64,000 nt of DNA from Mycobacterium colombiense (lineage in GTDB: Bacteria; Actinomycetota; Actinomycetes; Mycobacteriales; Mycobacteriaceae), in assembly GCF_001665835.1 (NCBI RefSeq), contig NZ_LZSX01000039.1, forward strand, positions 141,245 to 205,244, given 5' to 3'. Below, one piece after another: positions 18,889-29,330 of the stretch (position 1 is the first letter of the stretch; the number at the start of each line of letters is the position of its first letter). Below the pieces are notes generated by a model. The model saw nothing but the letters and a program-made list of their open reading frames with translations. It had not been told where the DNA came from and did no database searches. The position numbers and the translations under genes were made by a program.

Positions 18889-21800
18889 GTGCCCCACGAC
18901 GGTAAAGAGCGATCGCAGCGGATCCCCCGGTCGGTGGCCGCCATCGCGGGCATCGTAGGGCTGCTGCTGTGCCTGTCCGTCCCGCTGCTCCCGGTCAAAC
19001 AGACCACCGCAACGGTCCTCTGGCCGCAGGGCAACATCGACGGGCATGTCAGCCAGATCACCGCGCCCCTGGTGTCGGGGGCACCCCGCGCGCTGGACAT
19101 CTCCATTCCCTGCCCGGACATCGCCACCCTGCCCCGCGGCGGCGGCCTGGTGGTCTCGACCCTGCCGCCCGGCGGCATGGACGCCGGGAAGAACGGGTTG
19201 TTCGTGCGCGCCAACACCGACGTGGTCGTCGTCGCGTTCCGGGACACCGTGGCCGCGTTCGCGCAACGCTCGGCCGTCGCCGCCGGGGCCTGCAGCGTGC
19301 TGCACGTCTGGGCCAACGCCGGCGAAACCGGCGCTGACTTCGTCGGCATCCCCGGCGCCACCGGGGTGCTGCCACCCGAGAAGAAGCCCCAGGTCGGCGG
19401 CGTCTTCACCGACATGAAAGTGCCCGCAGGACCGGGACTGTCGGCCCGCATCGACATCGACACCCGCTTCATCACCGCGCCCACCGTCATCAAGGAAATC
19501 GTGATGATCCTGGGCGCCCTGGCCGTGCTGACGGCCATCATCGCCCTCGCGGTGCTGGACCGCCGCAGCCGGGGCGGGAGCTTGATACACAACTGGCGCT
19601 CCCCGATCGCCTGGCTGTCCCGGTATCGCCCCGGCACGCGCCTGGCGAACTGGCGGCGGGTGGGAATCGCGACATGGATCGCCGACGCCGGCGTGATCGC
19701 AACCCTGCTGCTGTGGCACATCATCGGCGCGACCTCGTCGGATGACGGCTACAACCTGACCATCGCGCGCGTCGCCCCCGGCGCCGGCTACATCGCCGAC
19801 TACTACCGCTACTTCGGCACCACGGACGCACCCTTCGACTGGTATCTCGGGGTGCTGGCCAAGATGGCCTCGGTGAGCACGGCCGGCGTCTGGATGCGGC
19901 TGCCCGCCACGGCGGCCGCGATCGGCTGCTGGCTGATCATCAGCCATTGGGTGCTGCGTCGGCTCGGACCCGGCCGCGGCGGCCTGGCGGCCAACCGGGT
20001 GGCGGTCTTCACCGCGGGCGCGGTGTTCGTGGCGGCGTGGCTGCCGTTCAACAACGGCCTGCGGCCCGAACCGCTGATCGCCCTCGGCGTGCTGGTCACC
20101 TGGATGCTGGTGGAACGCGCGATCGCGCTGCGGCGGTTGGCACCCGCGGCGGTGGCCGTCATCGTGGCGCTGCTGAGCGCGACGCTGGCGCCGCAGGGCC
20201 TGATCGCCGTCGCCGCGCTGCTGACCGGGGCACGGGCCGTCGCCCAGACGATCCGGCGCCGCCGGGCGACCGACGGACTGCTGGCACCGCTGGCGGTGCT
20301 GGCGGCCTCGCTGTCGCTGATCCTCGTGGTGGTGTTCCGCAGCCAGACGCTGGCCACGGTCGGCGAATCGGCCCGCATCAAGTACAAGGTCGGCCCGACC
20401 ATCGCCTGGTACCAGGACTGGCTGCGCTACTACTTCCTCACCGTGGAATCCAACCCCGACGGATCGATGGCGCGGCGATTCGCCGTCTTGGTCCTGCTGC
20501 TGTGCATGTTCGGGATGCTGGTCACCCTGCTGCGCCGGGGCCGGATTCCGGGCGTGGCCAGCGGCCCGGCGTGGCGGTTGATCGGCACCACCGCGTTCGG
20601 CCTGCTGCTGTTGACGTTCACGCCGACCAAGTGGGCGGTCCAGTTCGGTGCGTTCGCCGGGCTGGCCGGGGCGCTGGGTGCGGTCACCGCCTTCGCTCTG
20701 GCCCGGATCGGCCTGCACAACCGCCGCAACCTGACGCTGTACGTCACGGCGCTGCTGTTCGTGCTGGCCGTGGCGACCTCGGGCGTCAACGGCTGGTTCT
20801 ACGTCGGCAACTACGGGGTGCCGTGGTACGACATCCAGCCGGTCATCGCCAGCCACCCGGTGACGTCGATGTTCCTGGCGCTGTCGATCGCGACCGGCCT
20901 GCTGGCCGCCTGGCAGCACTTCCGGATGGATTACGCCGGGCACACCGAGGTCAAGGACAACCGGCGCAACCGGGTGCTGGCGTCGACCCCGCTGCTGGTG
21001 GTCGCGACCATCATGGTCGTCGGCGAAGTCGCCTCACTGACCAAGGGCGCGGTGTTCCGCTATCCGCTCTACACCACCGGCAAGGCCAACCTCGCCGCGA
21101 TCAGTTCGGGGCTGTCCCCCGCCAGCTGCGCCATGGCCGACGACGTGCTGACCGAGCCGGACCCCAATGCGGGCATGCTGCAGGCGGCGCCCGGGCAGAC
21201 CTTCGGCCCGGACGGCCCGCTGGGCGGCAGCAACCCGGTCGGCTTCAAACCCGACGGCGTCGGCGACGACCTGAGGTCGTACCCGGTGGTCACCAAACCG
21301 GGCGTGGTGAATTCCGACGCGTCACCGAACAAGCCCAACGCGGCCATGAGCGACTCCGCGGGCACGGCCGGCGGAAAGGGCCCGGTCGGGGTGAACGGGT
21401 CGAACATCGCGCTGCCGTTCGGCCTCGACCCGGCCCGCACCCCGGTGATGGGCAGCTACGGTGAGAACTCGCTGGCCGCCACCGCCACCTCGGCCTGGTA
21501 CCAGCTGCCCCCACGCACCGGCGACCGGCCGATCGTCGTGGTGTCGGCGTCCGGCGCCATCTGGTCCTACAAGGAGGACGGCACCTTCACCTACGGGCAG
21601 TCGCTGAAACTGCAGTGGGGTGTCACCCGCCCCGACGGCACCACCCAGCCGCTCGGTGAAGTCCAGCCCATCGACATCGGGCCCGAGCCGGCGTGGCGCA
21701 ACCTGCGGTTCCCGCTGACCTGGGCGCCGCCCGAGGCGAACGTGGCGCGCATCGTCGCCTACGACCCGAACCTGAGCTCGGACCAGTGGTTCGCCTTCAC

Positions 21801-22215
21801 GCCGCCGCGGGTGCCGGTCTTGCAGACGCTGCAGCAAATGATGGGATCGCAAACGCCCGTGCTGATGGACATCGCGACCGCCGCGAACTTCCCCTGCCAG
21901 CGGCCGTTCTCCGAACACCTTGGCGTGGCGGAACTTCCGCGGTACCGCATCCTGCCCGACCACAAGCAGACGGCATCGTCGTCGAACGGGTGGCAGGCCA
22001 GCGAGACCGGCGGGCCGTTCCTGTTCCTGCAGACAATGCTGCGCACCTCGACGATCTCGACGTATCTGCGTGGCGACTGGTATCGCGACTGGGGATCCGT
22101 GGAGCAGTACTTCCGGTTGGTGCCGGCTGATCAGGCGCCGGACGCCGTAATCGAACAGGGTGTGATGACAGTGCACGGCTGGAGCCGGCAGGGACCGATT
22201 CGGGCACTGCCATGA
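18889..22215 (+). CDS. embA: Arabinosyltransferase EmbA
   Basis: 1108 residues. With EmbB it forms the heterodimer that adds the branching 1-3-linked arabinoses of arabinogalactan. Same layout as EmbC: N-terminal periplasmic domain, membrane helices, large C-terminal periplasmic domain. The acidic pair is in [16 protein letters not shown], first Asp at residue 285. GTG 18889 was chosen because it gives the conserved start MPHDGKERS; the open frame continues upstream through the regulatory region and that part is not conserved. The stop overlaps the embB start (ATGA), so the two subunits are co-translated. Confidence 0.96.
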   Translation: MPHDGKERSQRIPRSVAAIAGIVGLLLCLSVPLLPVKQTTATVLWPQGNIDGHVSQITAPLVSGAPRALDISIPCPDIATLPRGGGLVVSTLPPGGMDAGKNGLFVRANTDVVVVAFRDTVAAFAQRSAVAAGACSVLHVWANAGETGADFVGIPGATGVLPPEKKPQVGGVFTDMKVPAGPGLSARIDIDTRFITAPTVIKEIVMILGALAVLTAIIALAVLDRRSRGGSLIHNWRSPIAWLSRYRPGTRLANWRRVGIATWIADAGVIATLLLWHIIGATSSDDGYNLTIARVAPGAGYIADYYRYFGTTDAPFDWYLGVLAKMASVSTAGVWMRLPATAAAIGCWLIISHWVLRRLGPGRGGLAANRVAVFTAGAVFVAAWLPFNNGLRPEPLIALGVLVTWMLVERAIALRRLAPAAVAVIVALLSATLAPQGLIAVAALLTGARAVAQTIRRRRATDGLLAPLAVLAASLSLILVVVFRSQTLATVGESARIKYKVGPTIAWYQDWLRYYFLTVESNPDGSMARRFAVLVLLLCMFGMLVTLLRRGRIPGVASGPAWRLIGTTAFGLLLLTFTPTKWAVQFGAFAGLAGALGAVTAFALARIGLHNRRNLTLYVTALLFVLAVATSGVNGWFYVGNYGVPWYDIQPVIASHPVTSMFLALSIATGLLAAWQHFRMDYAGHTEVKDNRRNRVLASTPLLVVATIMVVGEVASLTKGAVFRYPLYTTGKANLAAISSGLSPASCAMADDVLTEPDPNAGMLQAAPGQTFGPDGPLGGSNPVGFKPDGVGDDLRSYPVVTKPGVVNSDASPNKPNAAMSDSAGTAGGKGPVGVNGSNIALPFGLDPARTPVMGSYGENSLAATATSAWYQLPPRTGDRPIVVVSASGAIWSYKEDGTFTYGQSLKLQWGVTRPDGTTQPLGEVQPIDIGPEPAWRNLRFPLTWAPPEANVARIVAYDPNLSSDQWFAFTPPRVPVLQTLQQMMGSQTPVLMDIATAANFPCQRPFSEHLGVAELPRYRILPDHKQTASSSNGWQASETGGPFLFLQTMLRTSTISTYLRGDWYRDWGSVEQYFRLVPADQAPDAVIEQGVMTVHGWSRQGPIRALP

Positions 22216-25200
22216 GCGTCACGACCGTCGACAACCGCGAAGACAAGGCGGCCCCCCGGCAGAACGTGCGGGTGACCCGCTGGGTCGCGACGATCGCCGG
22301 GCTGATCGGCTTCATCCTGTCGGTCGCGACGCCGCTGCTGCCCGTCGTGCAGACCACCGCGCAGCTGAACTGGCCGCAGAACGGCCAGCTGAACAGCGTT
22401 ACGGCGCCGCTGATTTCGCTGACACCGGTCGACGTGAACGTGACCGTGCCGTGCTCGGTGGTGCGCGCCCTGCCGCCGGAGGGCGGGGTGGTGCTCAGCA
22501 CGGCACCCAAGAAGGGCAAGGACGCCGCGCTCAACGCGCTGTTCGTGGTCGTCAACGGCAAGCGCGTCGACGTCACCGACCGCAACGTGGTGATCGCCAG
22601 CGCGGCACGGGATCAGGTCACGTCCCCGCAATGTCAGCGCATCGAGATCACCTCGACCAAGGCGGGCGCCTTCGCCACCTTCGTCGGACTGAATGATCCT
22701 GCGGGCAAACCGATCAGCGGCGGTTTCCCCGACCCGAACCTGCGGCCGCAGATCGTGGGGGTGTTCACCGACCTCAGCGGGCCGGCCCCGGCGGGTTTGA
22801 AGCTGTCGGCGACCATCGACACCCGGTTCTCCACCACCCCAACGACTTTGAAGCTGGCCGCGATGGTGCTGGCTATCGTGTCCACCATCGTCGCGCTGAT
22901 CGCCTTGTGGCGGCTCGATCAGCTGGACGGTCACCGGATGCGCCGGCTCATTCCGGCGAACTGGCGCACGTTCACCCTGGCCGATGTCACGGTGATCTCC
23001 GGCTTCGTGCTGTGGCATGTGATCGGGGCGAACTCGTCGGACGACGGCTACATCCTGGGCATGGCCCGGGTCGCCGACCGCGCCGGCTACATGTCGAACT
23101 ACTTCCGCTGGTTCGGTAGCCCCGAGGACCCCTTCGGCTGGTACTACAACCTGCTGGCGCTGATGACCCATGTCACCGACGCCAGCCTGTGGATGCGGTT
23201 GCCGGACTTGATCGCCGGGATCGTGTGCTGGCTGCTGCTCTCGCGTGAGGTGCTGCCCCGGCTGGGGCCCGCGGTGGCCGCCAGCAAGGCGGCGAATTGG
23301 GCGGCGGGCATGGTGCTGTTGACGGCCTGGATGCCGTTCGACAACGGCCTGCGCCCCGAGCCGATCATCGCCGTCGGGTCGCTGATCACCTATGTGCTGA
23401 TCGAGCGCTCCATGCGCTACAGCCGGCTGACGCCCGCGGCGCTGGCGGTCATCACCGCGGCGTTCACCCTCGGAGTGCAGCCCACCGGATTGATCGCGGT
23501 GGCCGCGCTGGTCGCCGGCGGCCGCCCGATCCTGCGCATTCTGGTTCGCCGTCACCGCGTGGTCGGCACGTGGCCGCTGGTGGCGCCGATGCTGGCCGCC
23601 GGCACGGTCATCCTGACCGTAGTGTTCGCCGATCAGACGCTGTCAACGGTGTTGGAAGCCACCAGGATTCGCACCTCGATCGGCCCCAGCCAGGCCTGGT
23701 ACACCGAGAACCTGCGCTACTACTACCTGATTCTGCCCACCGTCGACGGGTCGCTGTCGCGCCGCTTCGGGTTCCTGGTCGCCGCCCTGTGTCTCTTCAC
23801 GACCGTCTTTATCATGTTGCGGCGCAAGCGGATTCCCGGTGTCGCGCGGGGGCCGGCCTGGCGGCTGATGGGTGTCATCTTCGGCACCATGTTCTTCCTG
23901 ATGTTCACCCCGACCAAGTGGGTGCACCACTTCGGGCTGTTCGCCGCGGTGGGAGCGGCGATGGCCGCGCTGGCGACGGTGCTGGTGTCGCACGAGAGCT
24001 TGCGCTGGTCGCGCAACCGCATGGCGTTCCTGGCGGCGCTGTTCTTCGTGCTGGCGCTGTGTTTCGCCACCACGAACGGTTGGTGGTACGTCTCCAGCTA
24101 CGGCGTTCCGTTCAACAGCGCGATGCCGAAAGTCGGCGGAATCACGATCAGCACAATCTTTTTCGCATTCTTCGTGATCACCGCGCTGTGGGCGGCGTAC
24201 CTGCACTTCGCCCCCCGGGACCGCGGCGAAGGACGGCTGGCGCGGGCGCTGACCGCCGCGCCCATCCCCGTCGCGGCCGGGTTCATGGCGCTGGTGTTCT
24301 TCGCATCGATGGTGGCCGGCATCGTTCGTCAGTACCCCACCTACTCCAATGCGTGGGACAACCTGCGCGAGTTCAGCGGCGGCTGCGGTTTGGCCGACGA
24401 CGTGCTCGTCGAGCCGGACAGCAATGCCGGCTTCATGGCGCCGCTGCCCGACAACGCGGGTCCTTGGGGCCCCTTGGGCCCCTTGGGTGGCGTCAACCCA
24501 ACGGGATTCACGCCCAACGGGGTACCGGACCGCACCCTGGCCGAGTCGGTCAAGGAAACGTCGGTACCGCAGCCCGGCACCGACTACGACTGGGATGCGC
24601 CGCTCAAGCTGACGACGCCGGGCATCAACGGGTCGACGGTGCCGCTGCCCTACGGCCTCGATCCCGCACGAGTTCCGCTGGCGGGTAGCTACACCACCGG
24701 CGCGCAACAGCAGAGCAGGCTGACCTCGGCGTGGTATCAACTGCCGAAACTCGATGACGGGCACCCGCTGGTGGTGGTGACCGCCGCGGGCACGATCGCC
24801 GGCAACAGCATCCTGCACCACCACACCAACGGGCAGGCCGTGGAGCTGGAATTCGGCAGGCCCGGCCCCGGCGGCGCGGTGCAGCCCGCCGGCCGGCTGG
24901 TGCCCTACGACCTGTACGGCGAGCAGCCGAAGGTGTGGCGGAACCTGCGCTTCGCGCGCTCCCAGATGCCCGCCGACACGGTCGCGGTGCGAGTGGTCGC
25001 CGAGGACCTGTCCCTGACGCCGGATGACTGGATCGCGCTGACCCCGCCGCGGGTACCGGAGCTGCGTTCGTTGCAGGAGTACATCGGTTCGAAGCGGCCG
25101 GTGCTGATGGACTGGGCGGTCGGGCTGGCGTTCCCGTGCCAGCATCCGATGCTGCATTCCAACGGCGTCACCGAGATCCCGGAGTTCCGCATCACCCCGG

Positions 25201-25448
25201 ACTACAACGCCAAGAAGCAGGACACCGACACCTGGCAGGACGGCGTCAACGGCGGCCTGCTGGGCATCACCGACCTGTTGCTGCGGGCCCACGTCATGTC
25301 GACGTACCTGTCCCATGACTGGGGCCGCGACTGGGGATCGCTACGCAAGTTCGACACGATCGCCGACGCGCACCCGGCGCAGCTCGACCTGGGCACCGCC
25401 ACCCGGACCGGATGGTGGTCGCCCGGGCCGATCCGCATCAAGCCGTAG
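22212..25448 (+). CDS. embB: Arabinosyltransferase EmbB
   Basis: 1078 residues, partner of EmbA and the main ethambutol target. Catalytic Asp277 in [16 protein letters not shown] (Asp299 in M. tuberculosis; numbering here is 22 lower because the N-terminus is shorter and a loop differs). At the ethambutol sites, Met284 matches Met306 and Gln475 matches Gln497, both as in susceptible M. tuberculosis. The position of Gly406 is Pro384 ([12 protein letters not shown]), the residue found in EmbA and EmbC. The C-terminal domain includes the polyproline/glycine stretch [16 protein letters not shown] seen in the family. Confidence 0.96.
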   Translation: MSVTTVDNREDKAAPRQNVRVTRWVATIAGLIGFILSVATPLLPVVQTTAQLNWPQNGQLNSVTAPLISLTPVDVNVTVPCSVVRALPPEGGVVLSTAPKKGKDAALNALFVVVNGKRVDVTDRNVVIASAARDQVTSPQCQRIEITSTKAGAFATFVGLNDPAGKPISGGFPDPNLRPQIVGVFTDLSGPAPAGLKLSATIDTRFSTTPTTLKLAAMVLAIVSTIVALIALWRLDQLDGHRMRRLIPANWRTFTLADVTVISGFVLWHVIGANSSDDGYILGMARVADRAGYMSNYFRWFGSPEDPFGWYYNLLALMTHVTDASLWMRLPDLIAGIVCWLLLSREVLPRLGPAVAASKAANWAAGMVLLTAWMPFDNGLRPEPIIAVGSLITYVLIERSMRYSRLTPAALAVITAAFTLGVQPTGLIAVAALVAGGRPILRILVRRHRVVGTWPLVAPMLAAGTVILTVVFADQTLSTVLEATRIRTSIGPSQAWYTENLRYYYLILPTVDGSLSRRFGFLVAALCLFTTVFIMLRRKRIPGVARGPAWRLMGVIFGTMFFLMFTPTKWVHHFGLFAAVGAAMAALATVLVSHESLRWSRNRMAFLAALFFVLALCFATTNGWWYVSSYGVPFNSAMPKVGGITISTIFFAFFVITALWAAYLHFAPRDRGEGRLARALTAAPIPVAAGFMALVFFASMVAGIVRQYPTYSNAWDNLREFSGGCGLADDVLVEPDSNAGFMAPLPDNAGPWGPLGPLGGVNPTGFTPNGVPDRTLAESVKETSVPQPGTDYDWDAPLKLTTPGINGSTVPLPYGLDPARVPLAGSYTTGAQQQSRLTSAWYQLPKLDDGHPLVVVTAAGTIAGNSILHHHTNGQAVELEFGRPGPGGAVQPAGRLVPYDLYGEQPKVWRNLRFARSQMPADTVAVRVVAEDLSLTPDDWIALTPPRVPELRSLQEYIGSKRPVLMDWAVGLAFPCQHPMLHSNGVTEIPEFRITPDYNAKKQDTDTWQDGVNGGLLGITDLLLRAHVMSTYLSHDWGRDWGSLRKFDTIADAHPAQLDLGTATRTGWWSPGPIRIKP

Positions 25449-25614
25449 CGAGCGACGAAAGTTTGCAAATGGCTTTGCGCGGTCGTTATTCACCGGTCTA
25501 ATAACCCGCTGAATTAACGGCGGAGTAATTACTGGTCAAGGGTTTAATTCCGCCATTTCCTGGTCAATACTAATTCCGCTGTGATCCATTTCATACGATG
25601 GAAAAGGGTGGCCG
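25449..25614. promoter_or_regulatory. A+T-rich spacer after embB
   Basis: 166 bases clearly lower in G+C than the surroundings (for example TAATTACTGG and GGTTTAATTCC). It should contain the end of the embB transcript and the promoter of the secreted protein gene. GGCGGA and TCCGCC arms about 25 bases apart could form a weak hairpin. No confident promoter can be chosen. Confidence 0.4.
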
Positions 25615-26130
25615 ATGCACACGCTGACACGCCTGGGAACCTGCACGGCCGCGGTCACGCTGCTGATCGCGCCGGCCGCGAGTTCGGCCAGCGGAACGGC
25701 GGCCGCCGAGGGCGGTGGCACGACGGTCGTTTTCGACAACTATCTGCGGCGTTGCGACTTCAGCAAGGTCAGCATCGCCCCCAAGGTGCCCAGCCCGATG
25801 CTCGGCACCGGTTCGGCCATCGTCCGGGCCAGCGGGTCCCGGGCCGTCGCCGAAGTCCACCTGGTCGACGGGCCCGAGCCGGGCATGCATTTCGACGTCG
25901 GCCTTATCGAAGAACCCCGACCGTCCTCGTCCACCTGTGGGCCGGGAGACCCGGGCACCGCCTTTACCGGCATGGATCTCGACGGCGCGGGAAATGGAAC
26001 GGCCACCGTTGCCGACACCATTCGGCCGGGCACGACCGGCGTATGGGTGATCGTCGAGCGGGCGAACGCAAACTCGCACAACCCGGCCGAATTCTATACG
26101 TCCGAGTTCGTGGTGCCGGTAGGGTCGTAG
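25615..26130 (+). CDS. Secreted protein of unknown function
   Basis: 171 residues with a Sec signal peptide (MHTLTRLGTCTAAVTLLIAPAA, likely cut after the Ala-rich stretch near residue 30). The mature part has two cysteines (RRCDFSK and STCGPGD) that may form a disulfide, and looks like an all-beta domain: YTSEFVVPVG at the end, and a repeated AxVxxxxRPGTTGVWVIVERAN pattern. No family recognised. AAAGGG precedes the ATG. There is no counterpart here in M. tuberculosis as far as I recall. Confidence 0.7.
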   Translation: MHTLTRLGTCTAAVTLLIAPAASSASGTAAAEGGGTTVVFDNYLRRCDFSKVSIAPKVPSPMLGTGSAIVRASGSRAVAEVHLVDGPEPGMHFDVGLIEEPRPSSSTCGPGDPGTAFTGMDLDGAGNGTATVADTIRPGTTGVWVIVERANANSHNPAEFYTSEFVVPVGS

Positions 26131-26202
26131 CAGGCCCCCACACGCCCGAGACGACCGCCTCAGACAGCTACCCGGAAGAAAACAGGGACTTCGGTCCCTA
26201 TC

Positions 26203-26218
26203 TTGACGCTCACGTCAA
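26203..26218. promoter_or_regulatory. Palindrome upstream of the FHA/CRP-like pair
   Basis: TTGAC-N6-GTCAA (TTGACG-CTCA-CGTCAA), a perfect 6-bp inverted repeat with a 4-base centre, ending 44 bases before the FHA gene start. The geometry (5-N6-5, 16 bp) is that of CRP/FNR boxes but the half-site is TTGAC rather than TGTGA. TTGACG could also simply be a -35 hexamer. Confidence 0.5.
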
Positions 26219-26262
26219 ATGCTGCGATGGAGGTATCGACGAGAACCTGGTGAAAGGGAGCG

Positions 26263-26709
26263 GTGTCGGCGTCATACGAGGAAACAAGCCACCAACCAAT
26301 CGCGCCGGAAGAAGCGACCGGCGACATCGGTTCGGTGCTGCGTGCCGACGTCCCCGACGAGGTCGAGACATCGTCGGCCGTCGCCGAAGCGGCGGCGACG
26401 CTGGCCCGCGGCTCGGCCATGCTCGTGGTGAAGCGGGGCCCCAACGTCGGGGCGAAGTTTGTGTTGAACGAGCCGGTGATGAACGCCGGGCGGCACCCCG
26501 CCAGCGACATCTTTCTCGATGACATCACGGTCAGCCGTAGGCATGCCGAATTCCGCAGTGAGAACGGCGAATTCCGCGTCGTCGATCTCGGCAGCCTCAA
26601 CGGGACCTATCTCAACCGCGGCGCCGTCGACTCTGCGGTGCTGACCAACGGCGACGTGCTCCAGATCGGCAATTTCCGGCTGGTTTTCCTGACCGCCCAG
26701 ACGGGCTGA
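26263..26709 (+). CDS. GarA-like FHA domain protein
   Basis: 148 residues starting at GTG 26263, preceded by GAAAGGGAG. The C-terminal FHA domain (about 55-140) is very close to GarA: AMLVVKRGPNVGAKFVLN, then AGRHPASDIFLDDITVSRRHAEF and GSLNGTYLN, with the Arg, Ser and Asn that bind phosphothreonine all present. GarA switches 2-oxoglutarate metabolism and is controlled by phosphorylation of two adjacent threonines in ETTSVFRAD. Here the matching stretch is DIGSVLRAD, so both are missing. It is therefore a paralog with a different or constitutive mode of action. The CRP-like gene follows 19 bases later. Confidence 0.88.
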   Translation: MSASYEETSHQPIAPEEATGDIGSVLRADVPDEVETSSAVAEAAATLARGSAMLVVKRGPNVGAKFVLNEPVMNAGRHPASDIFLDDITVSRRHAEFRSENGEFRVVDLGSLNGTYLNRGAVDSAVLTNGDVLQIGNFRLVFLTAQTG

Positions 26710-26728
26710 CACCGACGAGGGGATATTC

Positions 26729-27427
26729 GTGACCACAGCACCCGGCCACAATCCGGACCATATTCAGGTCCACACCTCCGAATTCGGGCCCGGCCAAACG
26801 ATTTTCGTTCAGGGGGACCCCGGTGATCGTGTCTATCTGATCGTCGAGGGCACGGTGAAGATCAACTTTCGTGGCACCGGCGACCGCAGCAGCGTCCGGG
26901 CGATCATCGGCCCCGCGGACATCTTCGGCGAGCTGGCGGTGTTCGACCCCGGCCCGCGCGCCTGCACCGCCACGGCGATCACCGACGTGCGCGCGATCTG
27001 GATGGACCGCGCCACGCTGCGCGCCTGGATGGCCGAACAGCCCGCGATCGCCGAGCAGTTGCTGCGTGCGCTGACCCGGCGGCTGCGGCACAGCGAACGG
27101 CAACTCGTCGAAATGGTTTCCAGCGACGTCACCGCGCGGGTGGCCCGCCAGCTGCTGTTGTTGGGCAAGCGTTTCGGCACCCCCGAGGGCGACGCGCTGC
27201 GGCTCGCCCACGAACTCAACCAGGACGAGATAGCCCAACTGGTCGGCGCCGACCGGGTTTCGGTGAACAAGGCGTTGCGCAATTTCACGACGCGCGGCTG
27301 GATCCTGTTGGACGGCAAGGCCGTTGTGATCGTCAAGCCCGAATCGCTGGCTCGCCGCGCCGACACGGGTGACAGCTCCGGCCCGGACCCGAATCGCCGG
27401 CGCCGCCCGCTACGCGCTACTGCCTGA
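26729..27427 (+). CDS. CRP/FNR-family transcriptional regulator
   Basis: 232 residues from GTG 26729 with GAGGGG upstream. Cyclic-nucleotide-binding domain at about 15-120 (FGPGQTIFVQGDPGDRVYLIVEG, then FGELAVFDPGPRACTAT), dimer helix 125-150 and HTH at about 165-190. It is similar to the M. tuberculosis CRP Rv3676 but with two changes at key places: the residue after the phosphate-binding Arg is Ala (PRAC), and the recognition helix reads ADRVSVNKAL, with Val177 where CRP proteins have the DNA-reading Glu of RETV. So ligand and DNA specificity may differ. It probably works with the FHA protein encoded 19 bases upstream. Confidence 0.9.
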   Translation: MTTAPGHNPDHIQVHTSEFGPGQTIFVQGDPGDRVYLIVEGTVKINFRGTGDRSSVRAIIGPADIFGELAVFDPGPRACTATAITDVRAIWMDRATLRAWMAEQPAIAEQLLRALTRRLRHSERQLVEMVSSDVTARVARQLLLLGKRFGTPEGDALRLAHELNQDEIAQLVGADRVSVNKALRNFTTRGWILLDGKAVVIVKPESLARRADTGDSSGPDPNRRRRPLRATA

Positions 27428-27443
27428 CGAACGGCTCGGCGCG

Positions 27444-27449
27444 TAGCGT
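27444..27449 (+). promoter_or_regulatory. Candidate leaderless -10 element for fadE35
   Basis: TAGCGT stands 7 bases before the ATG at 27457, just after the stop of the CRP-like gene. No ribosome site is seen in between. Confidence 0.4.
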
Positions 27450-27456
27450 CTGAGCC

Positions 27457-29232
27457 ATGAGCGACTACGCCGTAGAGGCTGTGGACCGGCTGCCGTTTTC
27501 CACCGACGAGAAGTCGCAGCGCTACGCGACGGAAAACTACCGCGGGGCCGTGGGCCTCAATTGGTACCTCACCGACCCCACGCTGCAGTTCACCATGGCC
27601 TACTACCTCGAGCCCGAAGAACTGACGCTGGCCGAACGCCACCTGACGCGCATCGGTGAACTGATGGGCGGCCCGGTGGCGCAGTGGGCCGAAGAGACGG
27701 ATCGCAACCCCCCGCAGCTGCAGCGCTACGACCGGTGGGGCCACGACATCAGCGAGGTGGTCATGCCGACCTCCTTCACACAGTCCAAGCGGGCAGTCCT
27801 GGACGCCCAGCAGGCGCTGCGAACCGAAGCCCGCGAGGCGAAGACGAGCTCGTCGTTCACCATGTTCGCGTCGAATTATCTGCTCAACCAGGCCGACATC
27901 GGCATGGGCTGCGCGTTGGGCACCGGCGGCGGCATGGTCCAGTCGCTGGTGGCCGCCTACGCTCCGCCCGACGTGGCCGAGCACGTCCTGGCCAGATTCG
28001 CCTCCGGAGAGTGGGCCGGCGAGACGGCGCAGCTGCTGACCGAACGCACCGGCGGCTCCGATCTGGGGGCGCTGGAGACCACCGCCACCCGACACGGTGA
28101 CGCGTGGTTGTTGAACGGCTTCAAGTGGTTTGCGTCCAACTGCGCCGGGGAGGCGTTCGTCGTAATGGCGAAACCCGAAGGCGCACCGGACTCTTCGCGC
28201 GGCGTCGCCAACTTCCTGGTGCTGCGCAACCGCCGCGACGGCTCGCGCAACGGCGTGCGGGTGCGGCGGCTGAAGGACAAGCTAGGCACCCGCTCGGTGG
28301 CCTCGGGTGAGGTCGAATTCGTTGATGCCGAAGCCTTTTTGCTGTCCGGCGAGCCCGGCGACGGCGTCGCGGGGCCGTCGGACGGCAAGGGGCTGGGACG
28401 CATGATGGAGCTGACCAACGCCGCGCGCCTGGGCATCGCCTCGTTCGCGCTCGGTAACGCGCGGCGCGCCCTGGTCGAATCGCTGTGCTATGCCCGGCAA
28501 CGCCGGGCGTTCGGCGGCGCGCTCATCGACAAGCCGCTCATGCGGCGCAAACTCGCCGAGCTGATCGTCGACGTCGAGGCCGCGCAGGCGCTGGTGTTCG
28601 ACTGCACCGGCGCCACCAACCATCGTCAGCCCCGCAGCATGCGGCAACGGATCGCCGTGCCGGTCACCAAGCTGCGGGTGTGCCGGCTGGGGATCACCGC
28701 GGCCTCGGATGCGATCGAAATCCACGGCGGCAACGGCTATATCGAGACCTGGCCGGTGGCGCGGCTGCTGCGCGACGCGCAGGTGAACACCATCTGGGAG
28801 GGGCCGGACAACATTCTGTGTCTGGATGTGCGTCGCGGGATAGAGCAGACCCGCGCGCATGAGACGCTGCTGGCGCGGCTGCGCGATGCGGTGTCGGTCG
28901 CCGACGACGGCGAAACCACCCGACTGGTCGCCGGCCGGATCGAGGATCTCGACGCGGCGATCACCGCGTGGACCAAGCTCGACAGGCAGACGGCCGAGGC
29001 GAGGCTGTTCCCGCTGGCCCAATTCATGGGCGACGTCTACGCCGGTGCGTTGCTCATCGAGCAGGCCGCCTGGGAGCGGGCCGCCCGCGGCGGTGAGCGC
29101 AAGGCGCTTGTCGCGGGGCTCCACGCGCAGCGCTATCTCGCCGATCGCGGGACGCTGCGCGGTATCGACGCCGACTCCGACGAGGCGCTGGAGCGCTTCG
29201 ACGAACTGCTCGACGGCGCGCTGCGGCTCTAG
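27457..29232 (+). CDS. fadE35: Acyl-CoA dehydrogenase FadE35 (AidB-like)
   Basis: 591 residues, longer than ordinary acyl-CoA dehydrogenases (about 380) and with the AidB-type N-terminal extension: FSTDEKSQRYATENYRGAVGLNWYLTDPTLQ. The FAD-binding middle domain includes QLLTERTGGSDLGALETTA and FKWFASNCAGEAFVV. The C-terminal helical domain contains GGNGYIETWPVARLLRDAQVNTIWEGPDNIL, where AidB-like enzymes place the flavin contacts. Ortholog of Rv3797. The physiological substrate is unknown; AidB itself binds DNA and is tied to alkylation damage. It is convergent with accD4. Confidence 0.88.
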   Translation: MSDYAVEAVDRLPFSTDEKSQRYATENYRGAVGLNWYLTDPTLQFTMAYYLEPEELTLAERHLTRIGELMGGPVAQWAEETDRNPPQLQRYDRWGHDISEVVMPTSFTQSKRAVLDAQQALRTEAREAKTSSSFTMFASNYLLNQADIGMGCALGTGGGMVQSLVAAYAPPDVAEHVLARFASGEWAGETAQLLTERTGGSDLGALETTATRHGDAWLLNGFKWFASNCAGEAFVVMAKPEGAPDSSRGVANFLVLRNRRDGSRNGVRVRRLKDKLGTRSVASGEVEFVDAEAFLLSGEPGDGVAGPSDGKGLGRMMELTNAARLGIASFALGNARRALVESLCYARQRRAFGGALIDKPLMRRKLAELIVDVEAAQALVFDCTGATNHRQPRSMRQRIAVPVTKLRVCRLGITAASDAIEIHGGNGYIETWPVARLLRDAQVNTIWEGPDNILCLDVRRGIEQTRAHETLLARLRDAVSVADDGETTRLVAGRIEDLDAAITAWTKLDRQTAEARLFPLAQFMGDVYAGALLIEQAAWERAARGGERKALVAGLHAQRYLADRGTLRGIDADSDEALERFDELLDGALRL

Positions 29233-29297
29233 GCAAATGTGGTGTCCCCGAAAGCGATAGCGGATGCGCTAGCACATTCCGCAATCGCCCATTTGCC
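29232..29297. terminator. Inverted repeats between convergent fadE35 and accD4
   Basis: GGCAAATG (29232-29239) pairs with CATTTGCC (29290-29297), and an inner hairpin TAGCG-GATG-CGCTA lies at 29258-29271. Together they form a branched stem in the spacer between two convergent genes, which would fit a shared terminator. The stems are short. Confidence 0.4.
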
Positions 29298-29330
29298 CAG
29301 ACAGGCGCGATCGCGGCATCGAAGGGCGGA

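Noticed and set aside
23061..23063. Possible ethambutol-resistance change at EmbB Met306
   Set aside because: The codon is ATG (Met284 here), identical to susceptible M. tuberculosis.
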